A stretch of DNA of 46,575 nucleotides from Vulcanimicrobiota bacterium. GTDB lineage: Bacteria; Vulcanimicrobiota; Vulcanimicrobiia; Vulcanimicrobiales; Vulcanimicrobiaceae. This document shows, in pieces, positions 32,849 to 41,193 of the stretch (position 1 is the stretch's first letter; every line of letters begins with the position of its first letter). The DNA is taken from the NCBI GenBank assembly GCA_003161555.1, contig PMOG01000223.1:1-46575 (forward strand). The letters run 5' to 3'. The notes beneath the pieces are model-generated. The model did not search any database, had not been told where the DNA came from, and saw only the letters and a program-made list of their open reading frames with translations. A program made the translations under genes and the position numbers.

Positions 32849-33355
32849 ATGAGAGCTACGTGGAAGCCCCATGAGAAGCACGGCGAGCTGACGGGCCGCA
32901 GCGAGCTGCCCGACAGCGTTTTCGCCTACCCGCGCGAACGCAAAGAGCCGATGACCGACGCGTCGCACGTCCGCAATGCGATTGCCCGCTTCGATCAGGT
33001 CGACGGCGTCTCGGATGCCGAACGCAGCCTGGCGTTTGCAAACATCAAGAAGGCCGCCGAACACTACGGCGTCGATCTCTCCGAGACCAGTTGGCAGGAT
33101 CTCGGCCGCCGCCCGAGCACCGGGCGGACGAGCGCCGACCGCAAGCGTTCGGCCCGCAAGGCCGTCACGACACGGAAGAAGACGGGCACGCGCAAGAAGG
33201 CGACGACGCGGACGGCGACGCGCAAAAAGGCGGGGACGCGCAAGAAGACCGGGCGCAAGACCGCGGGGCGCAAGAAGACGACGACGCGCAAGAAGGCGAC
33301 AGCGAAAAAGAAGCCGACTGCGCGCAAGACGACGACCCGCAAGAAGGGCCGCTAG
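32849..33355 (+). CDS. DUF6582-like domain fused to a histone-H1-like basic tail
   Basis: The 168-residue product has two parts. Residues 1-90 carry W-K-P-H-E-K-H-G-E-L-T, then SELPDSVFAYPRERKEPMTD, then ASHVRNAIARFDQVDGVSDA and a helix up to SWQDLGRRP; this matches the DUF6582 pattern. Residues 95-168 are almost only Lys, Arg, Thr, Ala and Gly with repeated (T/G)-RKK-x units, as in bacterial histone-H1-like proteins that bind DNA non-specifically. The fusion suggests a nucleoid-associated protein whose head domain recruits or regulates it. Its N-terminal motif resembles stress-associated small proteins, which is an inference. It is divergent from cydA. Confidence 0.7.
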   Translation: MRATWKPHEKHGELTGRSELPDSVFAYPRERKEPMTDASHVRNAIARFDQVDGVSDAERSLAFANIKKAAEHYGVDLSETSWQDLGRRPSTGRTSADRKRSARKAVTTRKKTGTRKKATTRTATRKKAGTRKKTGRKTAGRKKTTTRKKATAKKKPTARKTTTRKKGR

Positions 33356-33436
33356 CGGGCGGTCGCTGAGGCGGCCGGGTTAAGATTGGCGGTTTTGGCC
33401 GGTCCGGGCTCCCGGCTGAATTAGCCAACCGTACGT

Positions 33437-36142
33437 TTGGGTAACGAAACATGTCGTGGCAACGTGACAACGGGCCTGCGGCACGCTTGGCGGTTTTCCG
33501 AAGGGCGCGTCGGCCCTCTCCTGATTGCAGCCCTCTGCGCGGTCGCCGCGGTCGGAATCGTTGAGCCGGGCGTTCCACTCCCGCGGCTCGCGCTGATCGT
33601 TCCGATTTCGCATTTCGTGGCGGTGCTCGGCGATGGCGCTACCGCGATCGTCCTGTTTGCGATCTGGCGCTCGTCCTCGACGCGGCGATCGACGTTCGTG
33701 CTCGCGCTGTCGTTCGCGGCGAGCGGGGTTCTGGCACTTCTCGCAACGCTCGTACTCCCGCTCCTGCCCGACGATCCGCCGGTGCTCGACCTCCCGGTGC
33801 AGACCGGGATTTGGCTCTACTTCTTTTGGCACGTGGCCGCCGCTGTGGGGGCGCTCGCCTACGTCTTCATGCGTCGCGCCGGGGAGTCCAGACCGCCTTC
33901 GCCCCGCTTCGTGCTGCTCGCCCTCGCCACGGCGATCGCGGCCGTCGGCGTCAGTGCGCTGGTTGCCTTTGCGTACGGCAGTCACCTGACGGTTCTCGGC
34001 GACCAGCATTCCTTTACCGGCTTGGTGCCCCCGGGCGTCGGTCCGTTTACGGCCGTGCTGCTGGCCGTAGCGGCACTGTTCGCGTTTGCGATTCGCCAAC
34101 CAAATGCGATTGATCGGGCGCTCGCGCTCTCGCTCGTCGCCCTTGCGCTCGACGTCACGCTGCTCTTCGTGGGCGGACTTCCGTATACGAGTTCGTTCTA
34201 CGCGGGCCGATTGCTGCTCGTGCTCGGTGCGACGTTCGTCTTCGTGTCGGCGGTGCGAAGCCTGGTCGGCTCCCGCATTCGGCTGGGCAACGTGGAATCG
34301 ACGCTGCACCACGTCGAGAGCGAGTCGGCCGGCCGTGCCGGCCGCATCCGCGCGCTGTGGCAGATTTCGTCCGATTCGGCAGAGCCCGAAAACGGGCTCT
34401 TCAGCGGCACGCTTCGGACAGCAGCAACTGCGCTGCGGCCGGGGAAATCCATGCACGGCCACTTGAGCCACATCGTCGGCGGCTCGGTCGTCATCGACGC
34501 GACCTCACGGCTTCCCTCGGAATCCGGCAGCCCCTACGATCTGATCTATCCAGGCGCCACATTTCCGATCGAGCGCATGATGGCGAACTTCCTGCGCGAT
34601 TCCAAGAGCGTGTTAGCGTGGAACGACTTGAGCTTCCTACGCGGTCGCGGAATGCTTGCCGAGGAACTCGGCTTGGGCTGCTTTATCGGCGCAATGCGCA
34701 CGATCACCGGGCGGTTGTACTTCCTGACGTTCATGTGCACCGGCACGATGGCCGACGAACCGTTCGCTGAAGACGACGTCGCCTACGTCGACGTCGTCGC
34801 ATCGTTCTTCGCCAGCCGCTTCGCGCAGCAGGCGCAGTTCGAACAAATCAAGTTCCAAGTCGAGCACGATGCCCTGACGGGCCTCCAAAACCGTCTGCAG
34901 TTTCGCCAAGCGACGCGGGAAGCGATTCGTGGCGGCAAAGAGTTCACGCTCGCGATTCTCAATCTCGACGGCTTTCGGCACGTCAACGAACGTGAAGGCG
35001 TGGAAATGGGCGACGAGGTTTTGGTCGAGGTGGCTGCCGATCTGGAATCGGTCGCGCCCGATAACATCGTTGCCCGCATGGGTGGGGATGAGTTCGCAAT
35101 CGTCCTCCGTGACCGGGGTACCGTCGCCGCCGCCGCCACCGGCCTCAAACAATACGCCGACATCTTCCGCGGCGCGTCAGGGACCAGCGTGCGCAGAGGG
35201 GCGCACCGGCTCGGCGTCGGGGCATCGATTGGTGCGGCACGGTTCCCCGCCGACGGCACTTCGAACGAGGAGCTGATCCGCCGCGCGAGGGTTGCGCTCG
35301 AAGTTGCGAAGACGCGCGGCGGCTCGACTACGATGATCTTCGATCGTCCCATGGAACGCATCCTCGAAAGTGCGCATCTGCGCATCGTCGAGTTGACCAG
35401 CGCGATTGCCAACGACGAGTTTGCGCTGCTCTACCAGCCGACGTTCGTGCTCGCGACGCGAAAGGTCGTCGGCGCCGAAGCGTTGATTCGTTGGAACCAC
35501 CCGCAGCGCGGGCTGGTTCCGCCCGTTGAATTCGTCACGTTTGCGGAGCGCCAGGGTTTGATCGGACCGCTGTCGCGCTGGGTGTTTCGCCGCCTGGTGC
35601 GCGATCTTACGTCCGGCGTCCTTCTGCCGCCCGGCTTTCGAGTCTATTTCAATCTTGCTGCCGAGATGCTCGACGACGTGCCGTTCATCGCGGAGCTGCT
35701 CGAGGAGCTGCGGGCATGGCCCGGCTTGATCGATCACGTCGGAATCGAAGTGACCGAAACGACCGCCATGCAGAACGTCGAGCGCTCGATGCACACGATA
35801 GCGCTGCTTCGCGGCTGGGGTTTCGCCGTCGCGATCGACGACTTCGGCACCGGATACTCCTCGTTGTCCTATCTCAAGCGCCTGACTGTCGATCTGATCA
35901 AGATCGATCGCTCGTTCATCATCGGCTTGCCGGACGACGAACAAGACGGCGCACTCACCGAGATGCTGTTACGAATCACCGATCGTTTCGGTTTTGCGAC
36001 CGTGGCCGAAGGCATCGAGACCGAAGCTCAAGCCGCCTGGCTTCTGGCGCACGGCTGTCGGCTCGGCCAAGGCTATCTGGTCGCCAAACCGGGTCCGTTC
36101 GCGGACCTCGTGCAGCACCTCGACGCGCCGGTCCTCGCGTAG
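33437..36142 (+). CDS. Membrane-anchored GGDEF-EAL protein (c-di-GMP turnover)
   Basis: The 901-residue product has seven to eight N-terminal hydrophobic helices (about residues 24-275, MASE-type sensor), a GAF-like stretch near 300-465, a GGDEF domain with intact G549-G-D-E-F553 (VARMGGDEFAIVL), and an EAL domain with E681-A-L (GAEALIRWNHPQ), IDDFGTGYSSLSYLK and EGIETEAQ motifs. Both active-site signatures are intact, so either synthesis or hydrolysis of cyclic di-GMP is possible. The start is weak: TTG at 33437 is used, with GTG at 33464 as an alternative. Its stop lies 37 bp before kaiC, so the three genes look like one operon. Confidence 0.9.
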   Translation: MGNETCRGNVTTGLRHAWRFSEGRVGPLLIAALCAVAAVGIVEPGVPLPRLALIVPISHFVAVLGDGATAIVLFAIWRSSSTRRSTFVLALSFAASGVLALLATLVLPLLPDDPPVLDLPVQTGIWLYFFWHVAAAVGALAYVFMRRAGESRPPSPRFVLLALATAIAAVGVSALVAFAYGSHLTVLGDQHSFTGLVPPGVGPFTAVLLAVAALFAFAIRQPNAIDRALALSLVALALDVTLLFVGGLPYTSSFYAGRLLLVLGATFVFVSAVRSLVGSRIRLGNVESTLHHVESESAGRAGRIRALWQISSDSAEPENGLFSGTLRTAATALRPGKSMHGHLSHIVGGSVVIDATSRLPSESGSPYDLIYPGATFPIERMMANFLRDSKSVLAWNDLSFLRGRGMLAEELGLGCFIGAMRTITGRLYFLTFMCTGTMADEPFAEDDVAYVDVVASFFASRFAQQAQFEQIKFQVEHDALTGLQNRLQFRQATREAIRGGKEFTLAILNLDGFRHVNEREGVEMGDEVLVEVAADLESVAPDNIVARMGGDEFAIVLRDRGTVAAAATGLKQYADIFRGASGTSVRRGAHRLGVGASIGAARFPADGTSNEELIRRARVALEVAKTRGGSTTMIFDRPMERILESAHLRIVELTSAIANDEFALLYQPTFVLATRKVVGAEALIRWNHPQRGLVPPVEFVTFAERQGLIGPLSRWVFRRLVRDLTSGVLLPPGFRVYFNLAAEMLDDVPFIAELLEELRAWPGLIDHVGIEVTETTAMQNVERSMHTIALLRGWGFAVAIDDFGTGYSSLSYLKRLTVDLIKIDRSFIIGLPDDEQDGALTEMLLRITDRFGFATVAEGIETEAQAAWLLAHGCRLGQGYLVAKPGPFADLVQHLDAPVLA

Positions 36143-36179
36143 CGCTCGTGCACGTCCGCCGGTCGAAAGGAAAGACGCG

Positions 36180-37859
36180 ATGCTGACTTCTCCAAGCGGG
36201 ATAAAGGGACTCGATGCCGTCTTGCGAGGCGGCTTCCCGGCCGGGCGAACGACGATCGTCAGCGGCGATCCGGGCAGCGGCAAGACGGTGCTGGCGATGC
36301 AGTATCTCGTAAACGGCGCCACCACGTTTGAGGAGCCGAGCCTGATGATCTCGTTCGAGGAGTCTCCGGCCGCGCTGCGGACGAATTTCGCGAGCATGCC
36401 GCAAGCGCTGGCTGGGGAACCCGGCGACCGTTTGCAGATCGTCGACGGGCGAATGCCGGAAGATGCGTTGGAAGCCGGTTCGTTCGACCTGGGCGGTCTA
36501 ATCGCAATCGCTTCCGCGATCGTCGCCAAGCACGGCATAAAACGCCTAGCGATCGATGGCATCGACGCGCTTTTCGCGCTTACCGAGCGGCCGTCGAACC
36601 GGCGCCGCGAGATCCTGCGCGTGCTCAATTGGCTGGCCGACATCAAGCTGACGACCTTGCTGACGATCAAACGAACCAACGACGAAAAGAACCTCCCGAG
36701 CTATTTCGGCTTGGCGGAGTATGCGGCGGACGGCGTCGTCGAGCTGCGCAAGACGATGTTCGGCGAACTCGCACGCCGGACGCTGTCCGTCGTCAAGCTG
36801 CGCGGGGCCGCGTACGACGGCGGGGCACACTCCTATACGATTTCCGACCAAGGCATTCGCGTGGGGCATACCCCCGCGCGAACGCGCACGCTGCCTCAGG
36901 ATTTGGACACGCGACTCTCCACCGGCGTCGAACGCCTCGACACGATGTTGCTTGGGGGTTACCGAGCCGGCACGACGACCCTCATCTCCGGCTTGCCGGG
37001 CACGTCGAAAACGACGCTGGCCGCAGCATTCTTGCAGGCGGGCTTCCGCGCCGGCGAGCCCTGCCTCTTCGTCGGCTTCGACGAACCGGCGGAGCAAATG
37101 CTGGTCGATGTCCATTCGGTGGGGCTCGATCTGGACGGCGCGGTTCGCTCGGGCCTGCTGCACGTGGAATCCTTCGCCGCCGGAGTCATGATCGCGGACG
37201 AGCACTTCCTGGCCATCGAATCGCTGATCGAACAGCACCGCCCCAAGCGCGTGGTCATCGATCCGATCTCGGCGCTCCAGAAGGCGGGCGGTCAAGAAAT
37301 CGCCGACACGACGATGGAAAACCTGATCGTGCTGTTCAAATCGCTCGGGATCACCGCGGTCGTCACCGCCGCTTCGGACTCGCAATTGGGAGAGATGGAA
37401 AATACGCCGACCCGGGTGTCGACGGTCGCCGATGCGTGGATTCATCTGAGCTTCGCGAATATGGGCGGCGAGCGAAATCGCACGCTCACGATCGTAAAGG
37501 CGCGCGGCACCGGCCATTCCAATCAGATGCGCGAGGTGCTGCTATCGGCCGACGGTATCGATCTGGCGGATGTCTTCTCGGCCGGCGGTAAGGTGCTGGT
37601 CGGCACAGCGCGCGCGGAGCGTAAGCAGAAAGAATCCGTCGACAAGGCCGCCCAAGAGGAGAGTGCGACACGTGAACTCGAGCGGCTGGACCGCGAAGCG
37701 CAGAGTCTGAGCCGGCAGTTGGAAGAAGCGCAGCGAGGACTCGACCAATTGGCCGACTATCGTGAGCAGGTGCTCAAGCGCACGGCGGTGAGCGGCCGGG
37801 CTCACGATCGCGAGACGGATCTGATTCACTCGCTGCGCCACGGGGATGACCCAGCATGA
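36180..37859 (+). CDS. kaiC: KaiC-family clock ATPase (two RecA-like domains)
   Basis: The 559-residue protein has the KaiC double-domain layout. Walker A is GDPGSGKT at residues 29-36 (CI) and GLPGTSKT at 271-278 (CII). CI keeps the catalytic Glu pair (SFEESP, E60-E61), while CII has D301-E302 instead of Glu-Glu. The CII phosphosites are conserved: S414-T415 in TRVSTVADAW aligns with S431-T432 of cyanobacterial KaiC (HISTITDT), so autophosphorylation is plausible. A predicted coiled-coil extension of about 60 residues follows the CII domain (residues 480-540), making it longer than the usual 519. GAAAGGAAAG before ATG 36180 is a good ribosome-binding site. It overlaps kaiB by ATGA. Confidence 0.93.
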   Translation: MLTSPSGIKGLDAVLRGGFPAGRTTIVSGDPGSGKTVLAMQYLVNGATTFEEPSLMISFEESPAALRTNFASMPQALAGEPGDRLQIVDGRMPEDALEAGSFDLGGLIAIASAIVAKHGIKRLAIDGIDALFALTERPSNRRREILRVLNWLADIKLTTLLTIKRTNDEKNLPSYFGLAEYAADGVVELRKTMFGELARRTLSVVKLRGAAYDGGAHSYTISDQGIRVGHTPARTRTLPQDLDTRLSTGVERLDTMLLGGYRAGTTTLISGLPGTSKTTLAAAFLQAGFRAGEPCLFVGFDEPAEQMLVDVHSVGLDLDGAVRSGLLHVESFAAGVMIADEHFLAIESLIEQHRPKRVVIDPISALQKAGGQEIADTTMENLIVLFKSLGITAVVTAASDSQLGEMENTPTRVSTVADAWIHLSFANMGGERNRTLTIVKARGTGHSNQMREVLLSADGIDLADVFSAGGKVLVGTARAERKQKESVDKAAQEESATRELERLDREAQSLSRQLEEAQRGLDQLADYREQVLKRTAVSGRAHDRETDLIHSLRHGDDPA

Positions 37860-38140
37860 CGCCGGCCCCGAGTGCGACGCTGCTGCTGCTGTTCGTCGTG
37901 AAGGCCACGCCGCGCTCGATGCAGGCGATCGACAACCTCCGGCGCGCGCTAGCCGAGCTGGCAGATCGGACCTTCGAGCTCGAAATCGTGAACGTGTTCG
38001 ACGACCCGGAACGCGCGCTCGCCGAACGGATTCTGGTCACGCCGACGCTGCTGGCCCCCGCCTCTGCGCAGCGCATCGTCGGCGATCTAGGCGAGGTAAG
38101 CCAATTGCGCTACTTTCTGCAGATGCTGCCGACGGTCTGA
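37856..38140 (+). CDS. kaiB: KaiB-family thioredoxin-fold clock protein
   Basis: The 94-residue product matches the KaiB pattern: LLLLFVVKATPRSMQAIDNL at the N-terminus, FELEIVNVFDDPERALAERI, VTPTLLAP, and a final RIVGDLGEVSQLRYFLQMLP. In cyanobacteria KaiB binds the CI ring of KaiC and resets its phosphorylation. The start overlaps the stop of kaiC by 4 bp (ATGA), as expected for partners. No KaiA is present in the window; outside cyanobacteria KaiBC pairs often act without KaiA as timers or stress regulators. Confidence 0.88.
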   Translation: MTPAPSATLLLLFVVKATPRSMQAIDNLRRALAELADRTFELEIVNVFDDPERALAERILVTPTLLAPASAQRIVGDLGEVSQLRYFLQMLPTV

Positions 38141-38152
38141 TCCGCGCGCGGG

Positions 38153-39523
38153 TCAGTGCAACAGAACCGACGTTTCGACCGCGGTCCCGGGGCGGAACAC
38201 GCAGCTGCCGCCGTCACGCGGCAGCGAGACGCGCACGGCCACCCGCTGCGCGACCTTCACGAAGTTCGTCGGTGAACTCAGGGCCGGCAGCGTCGAGAGC
38301 GCGTTGAGTGCGACCGGCGAGAAGCCGATGACGGTGCCGCGGAACCTCGCGCCGCCGCAGGCGTCGACTGAGATGTCGACCGGCATCCCGGCCTTGATGC
38401 GCGCCAGCTGCGTCTCTTTGTAGTTGGCGGTGACGAAGATGCGGTCGGACGGCGAGACCGTGACGACGAGCTGACCGGGCGCGACCGTTTGTCCCTCTTG
38501 CGCGTTGCGGGCCGCCACCCAGCCGTCGACCGGCGAAACGATGCGCGTGCTGGCGAGGTTGAGCCGCGCCATCTCAACCTGGGATGCCATGGAATCGGCC
38601 TGCGCTTGGGCGGAATCAGCCGCCGCGACCTTATTGGGCACGCGCGCCGGCGCGGACATTTCGTCCAATTTTCCGGCGGCGATCGGAACCTGCGCACCGG
38701 CCGCCGTCGTCCCGGTCGTCGCGGCCGCCGCGGTGGCCCGCTGCTGGATCAGGTTCGCTTCCGCGGTGCGCACCGCCGAGCGGGCGGCCGCAGCTTGCGC
38801 GACGGCCTGATCGTAGGCCGCGCGCGTGCTGGCGACGGCCGCGACCGCCGTCTCGAGCGCCGAGGTGGAGACGTAGCCTTGTCGAGCGAGATCCTCGTTG
38901 CGGGTGCGGTCGGCAATGGCTTTGGTCCACGCCTCACGGGCGGCGGGGACGGCGGCGTCGCTCGAGGTGACCTGCGAGCGCGCCGATTCCAGCTGCGCCT
39001 GTGCGACGGCGATCGAACGGCCCGCCGCCGTCGCTTGCGACTGCGCGAGGGAGACTCCGAGCTGCGCGGCTTGGAGGCCGCCGCGCTGTTCCTGTACCTG
39101 GGCCGACTGCAGTTCGGCCTCGAGCGTTGCGGCCTGACGGGCGGCCGTCGCCGCAGCCTCCAGCGAGGCAAAATTGCGCTCGGCAACCGCGAGTGCGGCC
39201 CGTTCGTTGGCATCATCGAGCTGCGCGAGCAGCTGTCCGCGGCGCACGGGCTGGTTTTCGTCGACCAGCACGCGATCGACGCGTTCGGTGATCTTGCTCG
39301 TCACGAGGACCTGATCGGTGTCGATCAGCGCGTCGTCCGTCGAGATGCGGAACCGATCGTAGAACACCCAGCGGCCGGCGAAATAAAGCGCCGCCAGCAC
39401 GACGACGACGGCGATGCCGTTGCGCAGCCAATTACGGCGGGAAGGCTCCGGGGCAAGATCTTCGACGAGGGTCGTTCGTGCCGAGGTCTTCTCCGTTCCG
39501 GTCCCATCTGCGGTCATGGTCAT
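38153..39523 (-). CDS. EmrA/HlyD-type membrane-fusion protein
   Basis: The 456-residue product has a cytoplasmic head of about 30 residues, one transmembrane helix (NGIAVVVVLAALYFAGRWV, residues 34-52), a lipoyl half (VTSKITERVDRVLVDENQPV), a long Ala/Gln-rich coiled coil (about residues 110-310), and a second lipoyl half with IVSPVDGWVAARNAQEGQTV. This is the HlyD/EmrA adaptor plan that bridges an inner-membrane MFS pump and an outer-membrane channel. It overlaps the upstream MFS gene by 4 bp (ATGA). The coiled coil is unusually Ala-rich. No TolC-like gene is in the window. Confidence 0.9.
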   Translation of the reverse strand: MTMTADGTGTEKTSARTTLVEDLAPEPSRRNWLRNGIAVVVVLAALYFAGRWVFYDRFRISTDDALIDTDQVLVTSKITERVDRVLVDENQPVRRGQLLAQLDDANERAALAVAERNFASLEAAATAARQAATLEAELQSAQVQEQRGGLQAAQLGVSLAQSQATAAGRSIAVAQAQLESARSQVTSSDAAVPAAREAWTKAIADRTRNEDLARQGYVSTSALETAVAAVASTRAAYDQAVAQAAAARSAVRTAEANLIQQRATAAAATTGTTAAGAQVPIAAGKLDEMSAPARVPNKVAAADSAQAQADSMASQVEMARLNLASTRIVSPVDGWVAARNAQEGQTVAPGQLVVTVSPSDRIFVTANYKETQLARIKAGMPVDISVDACGGARFRGTVIGFSPVALNALSTLPALSSPTNFVKVAQRVAVRVSLPRDGGSCVFRPGTAVETSVLLH

Positions 39524-41112
39524 GCGGACTCGAGTTCCTTTCCGCGGACGAGATGGAACAGCAGCAGGAACGGCAGGGCGCCGACGAACAGCAGCCCGAC
39601 GATGGTGAACGTCTCGGAGAAAGCGACTGCGATCGCCGCCCGGTTGACGAGTTCGCCGACGACCGACGACGAGAACGCTTGCGCATCGCTAGCGCTGTAG
39701 CCGTGCGAGGTGAACCACCGGTACGCCGTGCCGAATCCCGAATCGGACAGCACGCCGCCTTGGCGCGCGCGCGCACCGAAGGCGCTGGTCGCCGCGATTT
39801 CGGTGTGCACGATCAGCGTACCGAGGATTGCGAAACCGAGCCCGGCGCCGATTTGCCGCACGATCCCTCCGAGTCCCGCCGCGGCATCCAGCAGCGCTTT
39901 CGGTACGTCGGTCATCATCAGGACGTTGAGCGGCACGTAGAGCAGCCCCAGACCGATGCCTTGGACGAACCGCGGCAGCAAAGCGTCCTCGAAGCTGATG
40001 CGGTCGCCGAGCGACGCGAGCCAGAACGTACCGGCAGCGGCGACGACGAGGCTGGCGGCAGCCAGCAGCGAGCTCGGCAACTTTCCGGTCAGGCGCCCCG
40101 AGAACTCGGTGCCGAGGAATCCTCCGATCGCCGTCGGGATCATAACGAAGCCCGCATAGTCGGGAGAGTACTTGAGGACTTCCTGCATGTAGAGCGGAGC
40201 TACCAGGGCCGTGCCGGTAAAGCCGACGCCGGTGAGGAGTGCCAGCGTGAGCCCGACCGCAAACGTTGGAATCGCCAGCGGACGCAGGTCGACGAACGGA
40301 ACCCGCGCCAGAAGCTGCGTGCGTACGAAAATCGCCATGGTCACGATCCCCACCGCCAGCGCGCCGTCCACCGCGGGCGACGCGAACCAATCGCTGCGCG
40401 GACCCTCTTCGATCACGAATTGCAGCGCCAGAAGGCCGGTGATCAAGACGACCAGTGAGGTCCAGTCGAAGGTGCTGCGCTCGGCGCGCGCGCTCTGTTC
40501 GCGCAGGACGCCGGAGACGATCAGAAGCGCGAACAGACCGAGCGGGATGTTGATGAGGAAGATCCAGGGCCAGCTGAAGTTGGCCAAAATCCAGCCGCCC
40601 AGCGCCGGGCCCAATGCCGGCGCGACCATCGCCGCAGCCCCGTAAAGTTTGAAGGCCGTCGAAAGCCGAGCCGGCGGGTACGCATCGACGAGCGCCGCCA
40701 TCGCGAGCGGGATCATCAGACCTCCGCCCAGGCCCTGCAAGCCGCGCATCGCAACGAGTTCAGCGAGGTTGCCCGAGAGGGCGCACATGAGCGATGCCCC
40801 GGTGAAGACGCCGATGGCCACCAGCAGCGTGCGTTTGCGTCCGACGTTGGCGGAAAACCAGCTCGTCAGCGGCATGACGAAGACGGCCGTGATCGGATAG
40901 ATCGACGCGATCCACGACGCCTCGTCGACGGAGACGCCGAGATTGCCCGCAATCGTATCCAACCCCACGGTCACGACGGTGCCATCGAGCAGCGCCATCC
41001 AGGTCGGCAGCAGCACGGCAAGCGTAACCCAGGGAAGAGAGACTTCCGAAGTCTTCGCCGGCACCCGCGCCGGCATGGACGTGCTCAGAGACCGTAAGCC
41101 CATTACCTTCAC
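39520..41112 (-). CDS. EmrB/QacA-type MFS drug exporter (14 TMS)
   Basis: The 530-residue polytopic protein has about 14 hydrophobic segments and DHA2 signatures: LLPTWMALLDGTVVTVGLDT in TM1 (motif D1), SWFSANVGRKRTLLVA (motif A) and GAAAMVAPALGPALGGWILA (motif C, antiporter). It exports hydrophobic drugs or metabolites by proton antiport with the adaptor encoded next to it. Translation begins at GTG 41112 or ATG 41103. A TATAGT sequence 4 nt upstream of the GTG suggests a very short or absent 5' leader. It is divergent from the multihaem cytochrome gene. Confidence 0.92.
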   Translation of the reverse strand: MKVMGLRSLSTSMPARVPAKTSEVSLPWVTLAVLLPTWMALLDGTVVTVGLDTIAGNLGVSVDEASWIASIYPITAVFVMPLTSWFSANVGRKRTLLVAIGVFTGASLMCALSGNLAELVAMRGLQGLGGGLMIPLAMAALVDAYPPARLSTAFKLYGAAAMVAPALGPALGGWILANFSWPWIFLINIPLGLFALLIVSGVLREQSARAERSTFDWTSLVVLITGLLALQFVIEEGPRSDWFASPAVDGALAVGIVTMAIFVRTQLLARVPFVDLRPLAIPTFAVGLTLALLTGVGFTGTALVAPLYMQEVLKYSPDYAGFVMIPTAIGGFLGTEFSGRLTGKLPSSLLAAASLVVAAAGTFWLASLGDRISFEDALLPRFVQGIGLGLLYVPLNVLMMTDVPKALLDAAAGLGGIVRQIGAGLGFAILGTLIVHTEIAATSAFGARARQGGVLSDSGFGTAYRWFTSHGYSASDAQAFSSSVVGELVNRAAIAVAFSETFTIVGLLFVGALPFLLLFHLVRGKELESA

Positions 41113-41116
41113 GCTT

Positions 41117-41131
41117 ACTATACGATATCGT
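41117..41131 (-). promoter_or_regulatory. Possible -10 box and palindromic operator upstream of the emrAB-like operon
   Basis: On the minus strand TATAGT (41122-41117) lies 4 nt before GTG 41112 and overlaps the perfect 10-bp palindrome ACGATATCGT (41122-41131). An operator overlapping a -10 box is a common repressor design, and the spacing would give a nearly leaderless transcript. No obvious -35 was fixed. Both assignments are inferences. Confidence 0.3.
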
Positions 41132-41193
41132 CAGCCCGAGCGCCTTACGCGAGCGCAGGCCGGGTCAAGCAAGCGACCGAAACGCTCTCGGCG

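Noticed and set aside
33455-33600. ATG start (MSWQRDNG...) for the GGDEF-EAL gene
   Set aside because: That ATG is in another frame and gives an Arg-rich peptide. The coding frame needs TTG 33437 or GTG 33464.
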